A stretch of DNA of 64,000 bases from assembly GCA_009731375.1 (NCBI GenBank), contig BJOX01000021.1:1360854-1424853 (forward strand), written 5' to 3'. The notes under the pieces are model-generated. The model ran no database searches, was not told the DNA's origin, and worked only from the letters and a program-made list of their open reading frames with translations. The first letter of the stretch is position 1; every line of letters begins with the position of its first letter. The position numbers and the translations under genes were made by a program. This document shows, one piece after another, positions 51,906-60,431 of this stretch. The stretch is from Paulinella micropora (lineage: Eukaryota; Cercozoa; Imbricatea; Euglyphida).

Positions 51906-54528
51906 GTTGGGCCAAGCCCAAGAAGAAGGGGTGCTTGGTAAGCAAGCGGAGAAGCCTGCGGGCTGGGTGATCGGCGTAATGCAGGGTTGGCTCCAGAGCG
52001 GAGGGGGTGGGTGGTGGGGGCCGGGGTGCCGCCCCCATGCTCAACTTGCAGTGAAACTCAAGCACGCGGAGGCCCGACGGGCTGGTGGTCCGGAGGTCTT
52101 GGCTGTGCTCCGAGAAGAGGCGACAGGCTTCGTCCTCGGCTAGGTATGCCAGCAGTTTGTAGAGCGAGCCGGGGGCTAGATCCAGCCTGGCGCACAGGAA
52201 ATCCAGCAGGGCTTTTTGGAAGTGCAGCTTGTTGCGTGCAGGCAGCTCCAGGGTGTACATGGATGAGGCCAGCAGCACTAGCTGCGACAGCGCAAAGGGA
52301 GAGGACTCTGAGTCCGCTAATCCGGGTGGCGGCAGGCCGTGGTCGCCCCAATCAGCGGGCCCTCTGTGCCTCGCGCAGAGACAGCGGTAGCGCAGGGTCG
52401 TTCCCCCCGCCTTGAAGTCTTCTATGGGTTGCAGATCGTCCAGCGCCTGCTGGTAATTAAGGTCTGCCTTGGCCTCCCGCTGCGACTGGCGGGATCGCCA
52501 GTCGTCAGCCCAGCGCTGGGCTGTGGCCGAAGCCGTCGGAGCGGCTTCGGCCCTGTGCTCCATGTGGGGCGGTCTGCTCTTTTGCGCCGCCTTTTTGAAC
52601 TTGGCAGCCACCGTCGCCGTGCACTCGGCGAGGCGGCACTGCTGGGCCAACCTTTTCATGGCCTCGCGAGTATCTTTCTTGGTTACCTGCTTGTCTGCTT
52701 GCAGCAGTTCCAAGTCCCGGGCAAAGCCTATGTCTCCGCGCGGCTTCTTATTCTCGAGTTGGTGGAGGAGGTTGTAGGTTTGCATGAGATTGTACGTGCT
52801 CTCTGCCGCGGCGGGCGGCAGCCTGCCTACGTGCCACGTGCAAACCTTGTACAAGGCTCCCGTACGCGTGCTTCTGTCGGTCGGCCAGCCGATGCTGAAC
52901 TTTCTCCAGGGATATTCGTCGCGGGGAGACTTGGCAAAGTGCTGGCGCGCCCTGTCCTCCTCTACCGTATCTGCTACCAGCTGTACGTTGTAGACGGAGG
53001 TCGCCGTGGAAGTGGGACAGCCGAGCTCCTGCCAGACCAGCTCGGTCTGCTCGCGTGCGCCCCTGTTACCGTTCTTCTCCCTATAGTAGGAATTGCGCGG
53101 AAACACTGCCAGCGTCTTACCCAGCCGAACAATCAGCTGCATCACGTCCCCCAACTTGTCCCGAAACTGATCTTCCAGCCGTGTACCAGCGGCCTCGTTA
53201 TCCACTTCTGGCTGCCCCAGGAGCCAGGTAGCCAGCAGCTGGTGATCGTTGGTCACGTAAAAGGTGTTGATGCAGAACAAGGAGGCGCGAGCAAAGGGCA
53301 ACGCCAATCTGTAGTTAAAGTCTTCTTTATCAGAATGGACCCTACCATGATGCGCCTTGTGCGGCTTTTGCGACCTCCTGGTAGCGGCCAGCCACAGGCA
53401 CTTCTTCTTGTTGTCGTCGTCGGTGTTGTTGCTGTCGGCCGCCGCTAACCACCGCGCAAGCTCCGTCGAGTACACAGTGTGCGTCGCGTCTAGCCACTTG
53501 TCTAGCATTTCCTGCGTCTTCCCGGACACATTTCCTAACTCGGCCTGCCGGTACAGCCAGGTGGAAAACCGGGTGTAACCCCCCTCGTCCTTCAGCGTGG
53601 ACTCGCGCCCGGTCGTGCCGCTGGGAAACTCTGGCTCGTTGGTGCGGGGATTGTAACAGTTGCTCACGTTGCGATCAATGATAAACGTCTCCCCCACACG
53701 ACCTCTCTCAGTCAACAGCCTCCAGATACCCTTCAGGTACTTTACATCAAAAGCTCTGTTGGCGCCGGACTGCTGCCCCCAGCAGATCTCCGATGAACGT
53801 GTCACCACTATAGGTAGCTCCTCGGCGATGGGTACCAGTTCCATCTGCAGCGTCGCCCTGTAGGCATGGCCCGGCACGTTCTTCCCCAGTTTGTAGGCCT
53901 TGAGCGGTAGCCCCGGCACGCGCAGAACGTTTAGGCACGGCGACTCCGCCATATGGAAAGAACACAGCATGTACTTGGCGCTGTTTGTCGACCCGATCTT
54001 GCCCTCCGGCCTCATCAGCCTGCACAGCGGGACCTGCAGCGCCGCGCCCTTCCCCGTTGGCCCAGGTTGTTCCCAGACTGGCGTTCCTGTTTTATCACGT
54101 ATAACAGGCAGGGCCAGCACCCCCTTCGTACCCACACTCTGCGTAACATGCTTAAGCAGGGATGTCTTAAATGCATCCCTGTCTCTCGTCCACAACCGAG
54201 GTTTCTTGTGGCGGATGACAACGCGGGGCAATGCGGGGGCTTCGGAGGCGGCGGGGGCGTCGTCCCCTTTGTCTTCTTCGTCTTGGTCGCTGCTCCAAGG
54301 AGAGACCGGCTCGCGCAAGAGCACGCCGGGCAAGCCAAGCCCTACAGAACTACGATCACCGTCGACGTCGTTGTTACCACGAGCCCTCGCTCTGGGGGCG
54401 AAGAAGGTTGCAATCGTTGCAGTCGTGATCTGCGACGCATTCTCGCCACAATCGTCTTGAATAGCGCTAATGCCCCAAAAATCGCCGGACAAGCCAGACC
54501 CTACCGAACAAAGATCTACGCCGTCCAT
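51664..54528 (-). CDS. Giant unknown protein, first 954 codons
   Basis: ATG 54528 ('MDGVDLCSVGSG'). Mixed globular sequence with an acidic N-terminal patch ('SSDQDEEDKGDDAPAA') and no membrane segment or signal peptide. Segments such as 'RFSTWLYRQAELGNVSGKTQ', 'LFCINTFYVTNDHQLLATWL' and 'MYTLELPARNKLHFQKALLD' look structured. The ORF passes an 11-C run (51740-51750 as G on plus) and then reads an unlikely Arg/Pro tail to 51664, while the good frame continues at 50895-51905. Joined, the protein would be about 1,200 residues. Family not recognised; size and position between capping and surface genes would fit a structural or core protein (inference). Confidence 0.65.
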   Translation of the reverse strand: MDGVDLCSVGSGLSGDFWGISAIQDDCGENASQITTATIATFFAPRARARGNNDVDGDRSSVGLGLPGVLLREPVSPWSSDQDEEDKGDDAPAASEAPALPRVVIRHKKPRLWTRDRDAFKTSLLKHVTQSVGTKGVLALPVIRDKTGTPVWEQPGPTGKGAALQVPLCRLMRPEGKIGSTNSAKYMLCSFHMAESPCLNVLRVPGLPLKAYKLGKNVPGHAYRATLQMELVPIAEELPIVVTRSSEICWGQQSGANRAFDVKYLKGIWRLLTERGRVGETFIIDRNVSNCYNPRTNEPEFPSGTTGRESTLKDEGGYTRFSTWLYRQAELGNVSGKTQEMLDKWLDATHTVYSTELARWLAAADSNNTDDDNKKKCLWLAATRRSQKPHKAHHGRVHSDKEDFNYRLALPFARASLFCINTFYVTNDHQLLATWLLGQPEVDNEAAGTRLEDQFRDKLGDVMQLIVRLGKTLAVFPRNSYYREKNGNRGAREQTELVWQELGCPTSTATSVYNVQLVADTVEEDRARQHFAKSPRDEYPWRKFSIGWPTDRSTRTGALYKVCTWHVGRLPPAAAESTYNLMQTYNLLHQLENKKPRGDIGFARDLELLQADKQVTKKDTREAMKRLAQQCRLAECTATVAAKFKKAAQKSRPPHMEHRAEAAPTASATAQRWADDWRSRQSQREAKADLNYQQALDDLQPIEDFKAGGTTLRYRCLCARHRGPADWGDHGLPPPGLADSESSPFALSQLVLLASSMYTLELPARNKLHFQKALLDFLCARLDLAPGSLYKLLAYLAEDEACRLFSEHSQDLRTTSPSGLRVLEFHCKLSMGAAPRPPPPTPSALEPTLHYADHPARRLLRLLTKHPFFLGLAQHAQPSLAQAAGELYARKLYPIDCALHNASPGRPAFVPSAAHAPGIAPLRSCPPPPPTGMASMYKRKFLRRARPRPREPRP

Positions 54529-54714
54529 TTTACCTACAATCAAAAAAAACAGCTACGGCACAAGAAGCGGGGGGGGGAGGGGTTGTACAGGAAAAAGAAG
54601 AAAAGAGGGGGGAGGGGGGAGGGGGGAGGGAGGGAACCATACTTGCCCCTGCTCTCTCTGTGTGTCTCTCTCTCTCTCTCTCATGACACCAAATTACAAA
54701 AGAAAAAGGTTTCC
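54529..54714. promoter_or_regulatory. Divergent intergenic region
   Basis: 186 bp between the divergent starts 54528 (-) and 54715 (+): AT-rich near 54540, G-rich centre (GGGAGGGGGGAGGGGGGAGG), then (TC)n and an AT-rich leader. It must hold both promoters; no clear box is seen. Confidence 0.4.
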
Positions 54715-55605
54715 ATGTTGTCCTTTCTCGCTATTGCTATTGCCTTGGTCGTATCAGGCTCGTCGGCGACTATTGCCGACGAGCCCGCCGCTTTTGTCTC
54801 CACTTGGCAAGTGCAGGCCGGCCAGACTTTAGAGCTGCCTGCCATGGTGGGGGTTCTCGAGCCCGCGCCTGTGAACTGGGGCGACGGCAGCACCCCGGCC
54901 CCCTGCCCCGCCTTACCTAGTCCGTGCGCACACGAGTACCAGGCTGACGGAGTCTTCTCCGTAGTTACATCTGCCGACCTCAACGGCTGGACTATGGCTA
55001 CTGCGAGTCAAGCCACACGTGACTCTCTCCTCGGCATAGAAAGTTGGGGCAACCTCTTGCTGAACCCCCGTGGCGGTCAGCACTTTTACAACTGTACACG
55101 GCTTACGTCCTTGCCCGCGTACCCCCCGCCGTTTACCTACAAGCTAACTTCGCTGGACCACTCTTTTGCAATGGCCAGCAACCTGGAAGACGGTGCTATC
55201 GGGCTGTGGGATGTTTCGGGCGTGACTACGCTGCGCGGCGTATTTGCTAGGGCTACCAGGTTCAACCAAGAGCTGGACGCCTGGGATACGACCCACGTGC
55301 TAGATGCTACGGGCGCTTTTCTGCAGGCCCAAAGCTTCAACAGGCCCTTGGCACAATGGTCCCTGCCCAATCTCATTGACGCCTCCGCTATGTTTTCGCA
55401 AGCCACAAGCTTCAACCAGCCCTTGCAGTCATGGAAGCTACCCTCGCTCCGGCGCGCCAACGCCATGTTTATGGGCGCAGCCGCTTTTGAGCAAGATTTA
55501 TCTGCTTGGTCTTTAAGCCCCTCCCTCGGCTGTCAGTATTTTGCTTGGGACAGCAAACTGCAGCCTACCCACTACCCACACCAGCTGCCTAGCAACTGTC
55601 GCTAA
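54715..55605 (+). CDS. BspA/DUF285-type secreted repeat protein, 296 aa
   Basis: ATG 54715, signal peptide 'MLSFLAIAIALVVSGSSA'. The C-terminal half has four to five repeats of the DUF285/BspA pattern ('MFSQATSFNQPLQSWKLPSL', 'FARATRFNQELDAWDTTHV', 'MFMGAAAFEQDLSAWSLS'). Known: such LRR-like repeats occur in secreted or surface proteins of bacteria, protists and large viruses. No C-terminal anchor, so secreted. The N-terminal part ('WQVQAGQTLELPAMVG', 'NWGDGSTPAPCPA') resembles a small beta-sandwich (PKD-like 'VNWGDG'). Confidence 0.8.
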   Translation: MLSFLAIAIALVVSGSSATIADEPAAFVSTWQVQAGQTLELPAMVGVLEPAPVNWGDGSTPAPCPALPSPCAHEYQADGVFSVVTSADLNGWTMATASQATRDSLLGIESWGNLLLNPRGGQHFYNCTRLTSLPAYPPPFTYKLTSLDHSFAMASNLEDGAIGLWDVSGVTTLRGVFARATRFNQELDAWDTTHVLDATGAFLQAQSFNRPLAQWSLPNLIDASAMFSQATSFNQPLQSWKLPSLRRANAMFMGAAAFEQDLSAWSLSPSLGCQYFAWDSKLQPTHYPHQLPSNCR

Positions 55606-55670
55606 CCCGGCATGGGTCTGCCCTTTCTCGAATTATGAGCTCCGCAGCGGGACGCTTTTTGCACAAGCAA

Positions 55671-55702
<32 letters not shown>

Positions 55703-55711
55703 CCGCGCGCG

Positions 55712-55760
<49 letters not shown>

Positions 55761-56082
55761 NNNNNNNNNNNNNNNNNNNNNNNNNNNNNNNNNNNNNNNN
55801 NNNNNNNNNNNNNNNNNNNNNNNNNNNNNNNNNNNNNNNNNNNNNNNNNNNNNNNNNNNNNNNNNNNNNNNNNNNNNNNNNNNNNNNGGGGGGGGGGGCC
55901 CCCCCCCCCCCCAAAAAACCCCCCCCCCCCCCCCGAGGGGGGCACCAATGTGCTAAAAAATATATGTCTAGCAAAGGCGTGAAAAAAATGATTTTTTTTA
56001 GCTCTCTTTTAATAAAAAGCAACCTTGTGCAAGAGGCGAAACCCAACTCAACTCATGCCGGGCACCCAGAGCAGATACGTAA
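55606..56082. other. C tracts, 127-bp gap, G/C palindromes
   Basis: C runs from 55672 to 55759 interrupted by GCCGCGCGCG, N 55761-55887, G/C runs, then TTTTAATAAAAAG (56006), an AT-rich possible 3'-end signal or leader for ATG 56083. Confidence 0.8.
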
Positions 56083-57012
56083 ATGTCGTGCTCGGAAGGT
56101 GAGGACAGCGACTGGGACAGCGCCGACGACGACGGCGGGGGCGAGGCGGATGAGCTGGCGGGGGGGGGCCGCGGTGCATGGCCAGGCTTCCGTGGACTGC
56201 GCTACATCAACGTGAGCGGCGACGAGGCAGACGAAGAGAATGACGAGGAGGGCGGCGACGAGCTCCGTCCCGGCTGGACAGAGTGTGCCACCGACCCCTT
56301 AATAATACAAGTCCTGGAGCAGCTGGAGCTGTACCTGTCGCAGCCCTTTAACCCAGCAAGAGCTGGGCGGATTTTGAGCGCGGCCACCGTCAGAAAGCAC
56401 CTGCGCAACGTGGCGCGATTTGTCAACTTTGCGGGCAACCACCCGCGGCCGCCGGTGCGTGACCTTTCCGCGGCACTGGGGGACCCGGCCCTGCTGACGA
56501 GCTTTGTGAGCTATTACTCGCGTTTCTACAAGTCGGCTACGCTGCAGGGCTACCTGGAGAGCCTCCTGCACCTTTCCGACTACCTGCGCGCACAGCGAGG
56601 CTACGACGCTTGGCGACAGACGCGTTTCTGGCTGGGCAACCTACGAGGCCAAGCTCGTTACTACGCTGGGGTCGAGCGCAAGTATGCACCCCCCGCCCGT
56701 GTGCCTTGGTCTATGTGGCAGCTTCAGGTGTTTCGATCAGCGGCCATCGCCGACTACCTGGCATGCTACGAGCGGGACCGCAAGGAGCAGCCCGCTGAGC
56801 TGAGCAGCTCCAACTACTTAGAGCAGCGGGAACGGTTGCTCCGCCCCTTGTACGTGGCGGCGCTGTGCCTGACACTTGTCCCTCCGGTCTCGCGTTCTTT
56901 TATTCTGGCCTACCTGGAGCTGCGCAGGTCTCTGCAGCGCGACAGCAAGGGCTTCTGGTGCCTCAGTCTGGTGGACCCCTTAGCGCTAAGTACCCTTAAC
57001 AACAAGACATGA
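56083..57012 (+). CDS. Tyrosine recombinase 1, N-terminal part up to in-frame TGA
   Basis: ATG 56083. An acidic N-terminus ('GEDSDWDSADDDGGGEADEL') precedes an alpha-helical core-binding domain ('FVSYYSRFYKSATLQGYLES') and then the catalytic domain: box I R271 in 'PPVSRSFILAYLELRR' and 'CLSLVDPLALSTLNNKT' with the conserved Lys (K308). This aligns with 'MPRSEIICKLQFG' and 'LDLSNPFELAAIHKT' of the recombinase at 58935. TGA at 57010-57012 falls immediately after NKT, in the middle of the catalytic domain; the same frame stays open to 58884. Confidence 0.7.
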   Translation: MSCSEGEDSDWDSADDDGGGEADELAGGGRGAWPGFRGLRYINVSGDEADEENDEEGGDELRPGWTECATDPLIIQVLEQLELYLSQPFNPARAGRILSAATVRKHLRNVARFVNFAGNHPRPPVRDLSAALGDPALLTSFVSYYSRFYKSATLQGYLESLLHLSDYLRAQRGYDAWRQTRFWLGNLRGQARYYAGVERKYAPPARVPWSMWQLQVFRSAAIADYLACYERDRKEQPAELSSSNYLEQRERLLRPLYVAALCLTLVPPVSRSFILAYLELRRSLQRDSKGFWCLSLVDPLALSTLNNKT

Positions 57013-58884
57013 ACACAGCACGGCGGTTTTCGAATCCCGCTGTGCCCGCACGAATGGCCCAGCAATGACTTTCCCAGACGGCTGTCCCCCCTCGGCTTCG
57101 AGCGCGACCGCCACAACCCGGGCTATTCCTCTCTGCTAGACTTTTGTCTGCTCGATATCGAACAACGCGTCTGGCCGGCGTTGGCCGGGGACACGAAGGA
57201 CGCCGCGCCAGCGCGTCTACTGTTTCCTGGCGCGTTGGCCTACAAGACGTACCACAACTGGGCTAGCGACGAGGCCTCGCGCCGGCGGCCCCTGCGCCCG
57301 GCGGAATGGACCGACTTCTTCCGCTCTGCCCTGCAGCACTACGCGACGCGAATCATCCGAATCACCACGGACAAGGGCCACGACGTGGGCTGGCTAAGGC
57401 AGAGCACCGGCCCCGGGAACGAGGGCTGGGCCCGCCTCTTTACCCCCAAGGCCCTACGCCCGCTCAGCGAGACCATGCTGCACGACCTCGAAGCCAGCGA
57501 CCTGCCCGGCTTGCTCCAGCTCCCCTCCTTGCCCGCCTACCATTCTTCTCTCTCGGCCGAGGACCTGGCCGTCCTGGCACGCGGCGCACAGCACACCTTG
57601 CGCACCGTACAGCAATCTTATATTCTCCCCCTCTTTTTCGAACGCAGGGGGAGAGAGCTAGTTAATTGGATCGATCTAGTCCTGCGCCCGCCCCAGTGGC
57701 ACGCGCGCCTAGGTTCGGACGGCAAGCGTCTCTCTGTGCAGGTCAGCTCGGCCGCCCAGGAGCTCACCGAGCGCTTCTCGCCCGAGGGCACGTCCCTCGA
57801 ACCCCTGCCCGCAAGCGCACAGCGCAATCGCGAGGCCGACCTGCAGGCCCTAACGTACCTGCGGGGCTGGGACATTATCCGAGGCACTGCCAGCCTGCGC
57901 GCCCCCCCCGCCGCCGCCGCCGCTGCCGCCGCCGACGACGACGACAAGGGCGACGACGGCAAGGGCGACAACGACACCCCTGTGCAAAACTTGCCACCCA
58001 GCGCTAGGCGCGCCGCTCGGCGCCGCAGCTCAAAAAGTGGGAGGGGCCCGCCCCCCGTTCTGGGCTTTGAGGTGCAGGGTTTCCAACAAGTAGCTCAGCG
58101 CTGGGGCGCCAGAACCAACCAGCCGCTCAACTTCTGGACCAAGATCGCAAGCGCCAAGGACCGCCAAGAGCATCGGTGGCAAAAGTACACTGCCTGGACA
58201 CCCTTGTCGGAAGACGAACTAGAGGAGGTCAAGCTCGGCTTCAGCCAAGAAAACCAATATTGGGCAGAGGTTCGAAAGAGGATGCGGCAGGGCGGGATCG
58301 AACAGGAAATCAGTCTCGTACCCCCAACCGACCTCTGGGCGCACCCAGCCCCCCGCGGGGCCCAGGCCTGCCGGAGCCTAGACGTCCGCTACGCTTACCG
58401 CTTCTTGGTCAAAGACTTGAAATATGGCCACTGGCCTTCCCAATACCTCTTTACCAGGGATATTCTCGACTACTACGGCGGTAGAACCAGCGGAGCCAAA
58501 CGGGCAGCAGTCTTGATTGCTCTGCAAAGCTTCCTCCAGCACAAGCTCGTCGTGCAGGAAGTCACCCCCTTCCCTCGCAGGCCCGAGCTGGCGATCGTGA
58601 AATTTGCCTGCCCGGGCGCCCCGGACAGAACTGGACAGGAACTCTCCTCTGAGTACTGGGGGCCTTTCTTTGACAGGAACTGGTGCATTTTCCCGCTCGC
58701 TCTACTACAAGCGAATTCAGACATTAGCGAAGCCGAGTGGGCAAAACGTTGGAACCTGTTAAGACAGGAGAATCTGGGCACCCTCGATCGAGAAGCTTTG
58801 CCCGAGCCCATGCGCCCCGCTAAATTATACATTCCCAAGCAAGTCGTGGCAGCCATCCGAGATAAGCTAGAAGCTAGCCTCTAG
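57013..58884 (+). CDS. Tyrosine recombinase 1, C-terminal part after in-frame TGA
   Basis: Same frame as 56083-57012, with no ATG until about 57475, so it is not a separate gene. It supplies the rest of the catalytic set (numbering through the TGA): R459 in 'KALRPLSETML', aligned with 'HLRKLSETFL' of recombinase 2, then H504 and Y513 in 'AQHTLRTVQQSYIL', with the H-to-Tyr spacing of 9 typical of the family. After the catalytic domain comes an approximately 370-residue extension with an Ala/Asp run ('AAAAAAADDDDKGDDG') and a globular part ending 'YIPKQVVAAIRDKLEASL'. The first AATAAA lies after 58884. Either a single nonsense mutation, a base-call error or TGA recoding. Confidence 0.65.
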   Translation, partial: TQHGGFRIPLCPHEWPSNDFPRRLSPLGFERDRHNPGYSSLLDFCLLDIEQRVWPALAGDTKDAAPARLLFPGALAYKTYHNWASDEASRRRPLRPAEWTDFFRSALQHYATRIIRITTDKGHDVGWLRQSTGPGNEGWARLFTPKALRPLSETMLHDLEASDLPGLLQLPSLPAYHSSLSAEDLAVLARGAQHTLRTVQQSYILPLFFERRGRELVNWIDLVLRPPQWHARLGSDGKRLSVQVSSAAQELTERFSPEGTSLEPLPASAQRNREADLQALTYLRGWDIIRGTASLRAPPAAAAAAAADDDDKGDDGKGDNDTPVQNLPPSARRAARRRSSKSGRGPPPVLGFEVQGFQQVAQRWGARTNQPLNFWTKIASAKDRQEHRWQKYTAWTPLSEDELEEVKLGFSQENQYWAEVRKRMRQGGIEQEISLVPPTDLWAHPAPRGAQACRSLDVRYAYRFLVKDLKYGHWPSQYLFTRDILDYYGGRTSGAKRAAVLIALQSFLQHKLVVQEVTPFPRRPELAIVKFACPGAPDRTGQELSSEYWGPFFDRNWCIFPLALLQANSDISEAEWAKRWNLLRQENLGTLDREALPEPMRPAKLYIPKQVVAAIRDKLEASL

Positions 58885-58934
58885 CTTCTTCCGCATTCTG
58901 CTGGCCCTGCTTTTTAATAAACAGTGGCAGCAGA

Positions 58935-60425
58935 ATGCCCTGGCCCCTGCTATCGGCGGTGCCGGGCTCGTTGCCGGCGAGGCGAGTAGGGGATCGCTTG
59001 GAGGACGAGATGCAACGCTTTTATGTAGAGGCTCTGTGCAAGCCCTTTCAAGCAGAAAGAGTGGGCCCAGTCAGGTCCGGGCCCCGCGCGGTAGCAGGCG
59101 CAGAGGTTGCTGTCTTGTCGTTCTTGGGCTTTCTGAGCCGAGTGGCGGAGCCCCGCGCCAGATTCCGGCGCGGGGCTCCCCCGTCGCTAGAGTCCAGTCT
59201 GTTTTTCTTTGTCGCCAGAGAGGGCGTCTGGCGCACCACCCTGCGCCGCCAACTGCCCGCCTGGGTCGAACACTTGACCAGGCAGCCGGATATGTCCTGG
59301 GAAAGGTGTCTTTTCCTGGTGACGAGCCTGCGCGGGCCGGTACTGTGCACCGCCGCCTCCTATTATAGGAGGCGGCGCACGTCGCTGGTAGTAAGCGTCG
59401 CCCGGGTCTTCGCAGCTTGCATCCGCCAGCTGCGCATGCTGGCAGACACGGAACAATCCTTTCATCCCAAGGAGAGAGAACTCGCAGTAGGCCTGGCGGA
59501 CTTGGCTGCCGCGCGCAACTGGGCTGGACGCCGCTATTTGGCACGTTACGGGGTGCCGTTGCCTGCGCGCGATTTCGTGCGGGGGCTGGCCCAGCAAGCG
59601 GCCCGCGGCCAGGAGCCGGGGCTCTCGCGCTACCGAGACCTGCTAGGTTTGCTGCTGCTGTGCCTCTTTAGCCAGTGTCCCATGCCTAGATCCGAGATCA
59701 TCTGCAAGCTGCAGTTTGGAGTCACGCTGCGCCGGGGCGGTACGCCCGCCAGGTATTGGCTAGATCTCAGCAACCCCTTTGAATTGGCGGCGATTCACAA
59801 AACCAGTCGATTCTATTACGATCGCCAGTACAAGCAGCCGCTGCCCCTGCAGCGGCTCCGCCTGCCCAACAACGAGGGCGGGCAGCAAGTCCACTTACTC
59901 ACTCGAGTCCTGGACGAATGGCGGCTTTGGGCGCCGCCTGCCGCCTCGGCGGCTTTGGGCGGCTTTGTGTTTTCCGTGCGCTACCCGGAGCTCGCCGCTG
60001 CCGGCTCACCGACACGAGTGGCAGGGCTTGCTCCCCCGGAGCTGCTCGAGCGGCTTCTGGCCGAATCCCTAGCCCGCACAGGTTTTGCATCGCCGGAACG
60101 CGCCGGAACGCTCCGCCTTTTCCACCTGCGCAAACTCAGCGAGACCTTTCTCTGGCAAAACGCCGGCGGGGCTGTCGATGATGATGATGATGATGCCACC
60201 CCGCCCCGCCGGGTCAGCCAGCTGCGCAAGGTTCGCGCCCTGGCCGCCAACTACCACGAGCACAGTGAAGAGACAGCGCGCCAGCACTACGTGGCCTTCA
60301 GCGACTACAGGCAAAAGCTTCTTGTTCTTCTGGATAACGTGTTGGAAACTTTCTGGGAGTCTCTGCCAGAGACCCCTCCCCCCCCCTTCCCCCTCCCTCC
60401 AAGAGCTTGGTTAGAAACCTTTTAA
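58935..60425 (+). CDS. Tyrosine recombinase 2, 496 aa
   Basis: ATG 58935, 50 bp after recombinase 1. Seen: box I R252 ('PMPRSEIICKLQFG'), beta-hairpin Lys in 'FELAAIHKTSRFYY', box II 'LFHLRKLSETFL' (H397, R399), 'NYHEHSEETARQHYVAF' with H443 and catalytic Y452. The full R-K-H-R-H-Y set suggests an active enzyme. The motif style ('LRKLSET', 'HSEETARQHYV') is closer to eukaryotic/viral Crypton-like recombinases than to phage Xer types. A GAT microsatellite encodes 'DDDDDD' between boxes II and III. Possible roles: integration, genome circularisation or inversion, or a Crypton-like element. No att-like repeats are visible next to it. Confidence 0.8.
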   Translation: MPWPLLSAVPGSLPARRVGDRLEDEMQRFYVEALCKPFQAERVGPVRSGPRAVAGAEVAVLSFLGFLSRVAEPRARFRRGAPPSLESSLFFFVAREGVWRTTLRRQLPAWVEHLTRQPDMSWERCLFLVTSLRGPVLCTAASYYRRRRTSLVVSVARVFAACIRQLRMLADTEQSFHPKERELAVGLADLAAARNWAGRRYLARYGVPLPARDFVRGLAQQAARGQEPGLSRYRDLLGLLLLCLFSQCPMPRSEIICKLQFGVTLRRGGTPARYWLDLSNPFELAAIHKTSRFYYDRQYKQPLPLQRLRLPNNEGGQQVHLLTRVLDEWRLWAPPAASAALGGFVFSVRYPELAAAGSPTRVAGLAPPELLERLLAESLARTGFASPERAGTLRLFHLRKLSETFLWQNAGGAVDDDDDDATPPRRVSQLRKVRALAANYHEHSEETARQHYVAFSDYRQKLLVLLDNVLETFWESLPETPPPPFPLPPRAWLETF

Positions 60426-60431
60426 TAAAAA

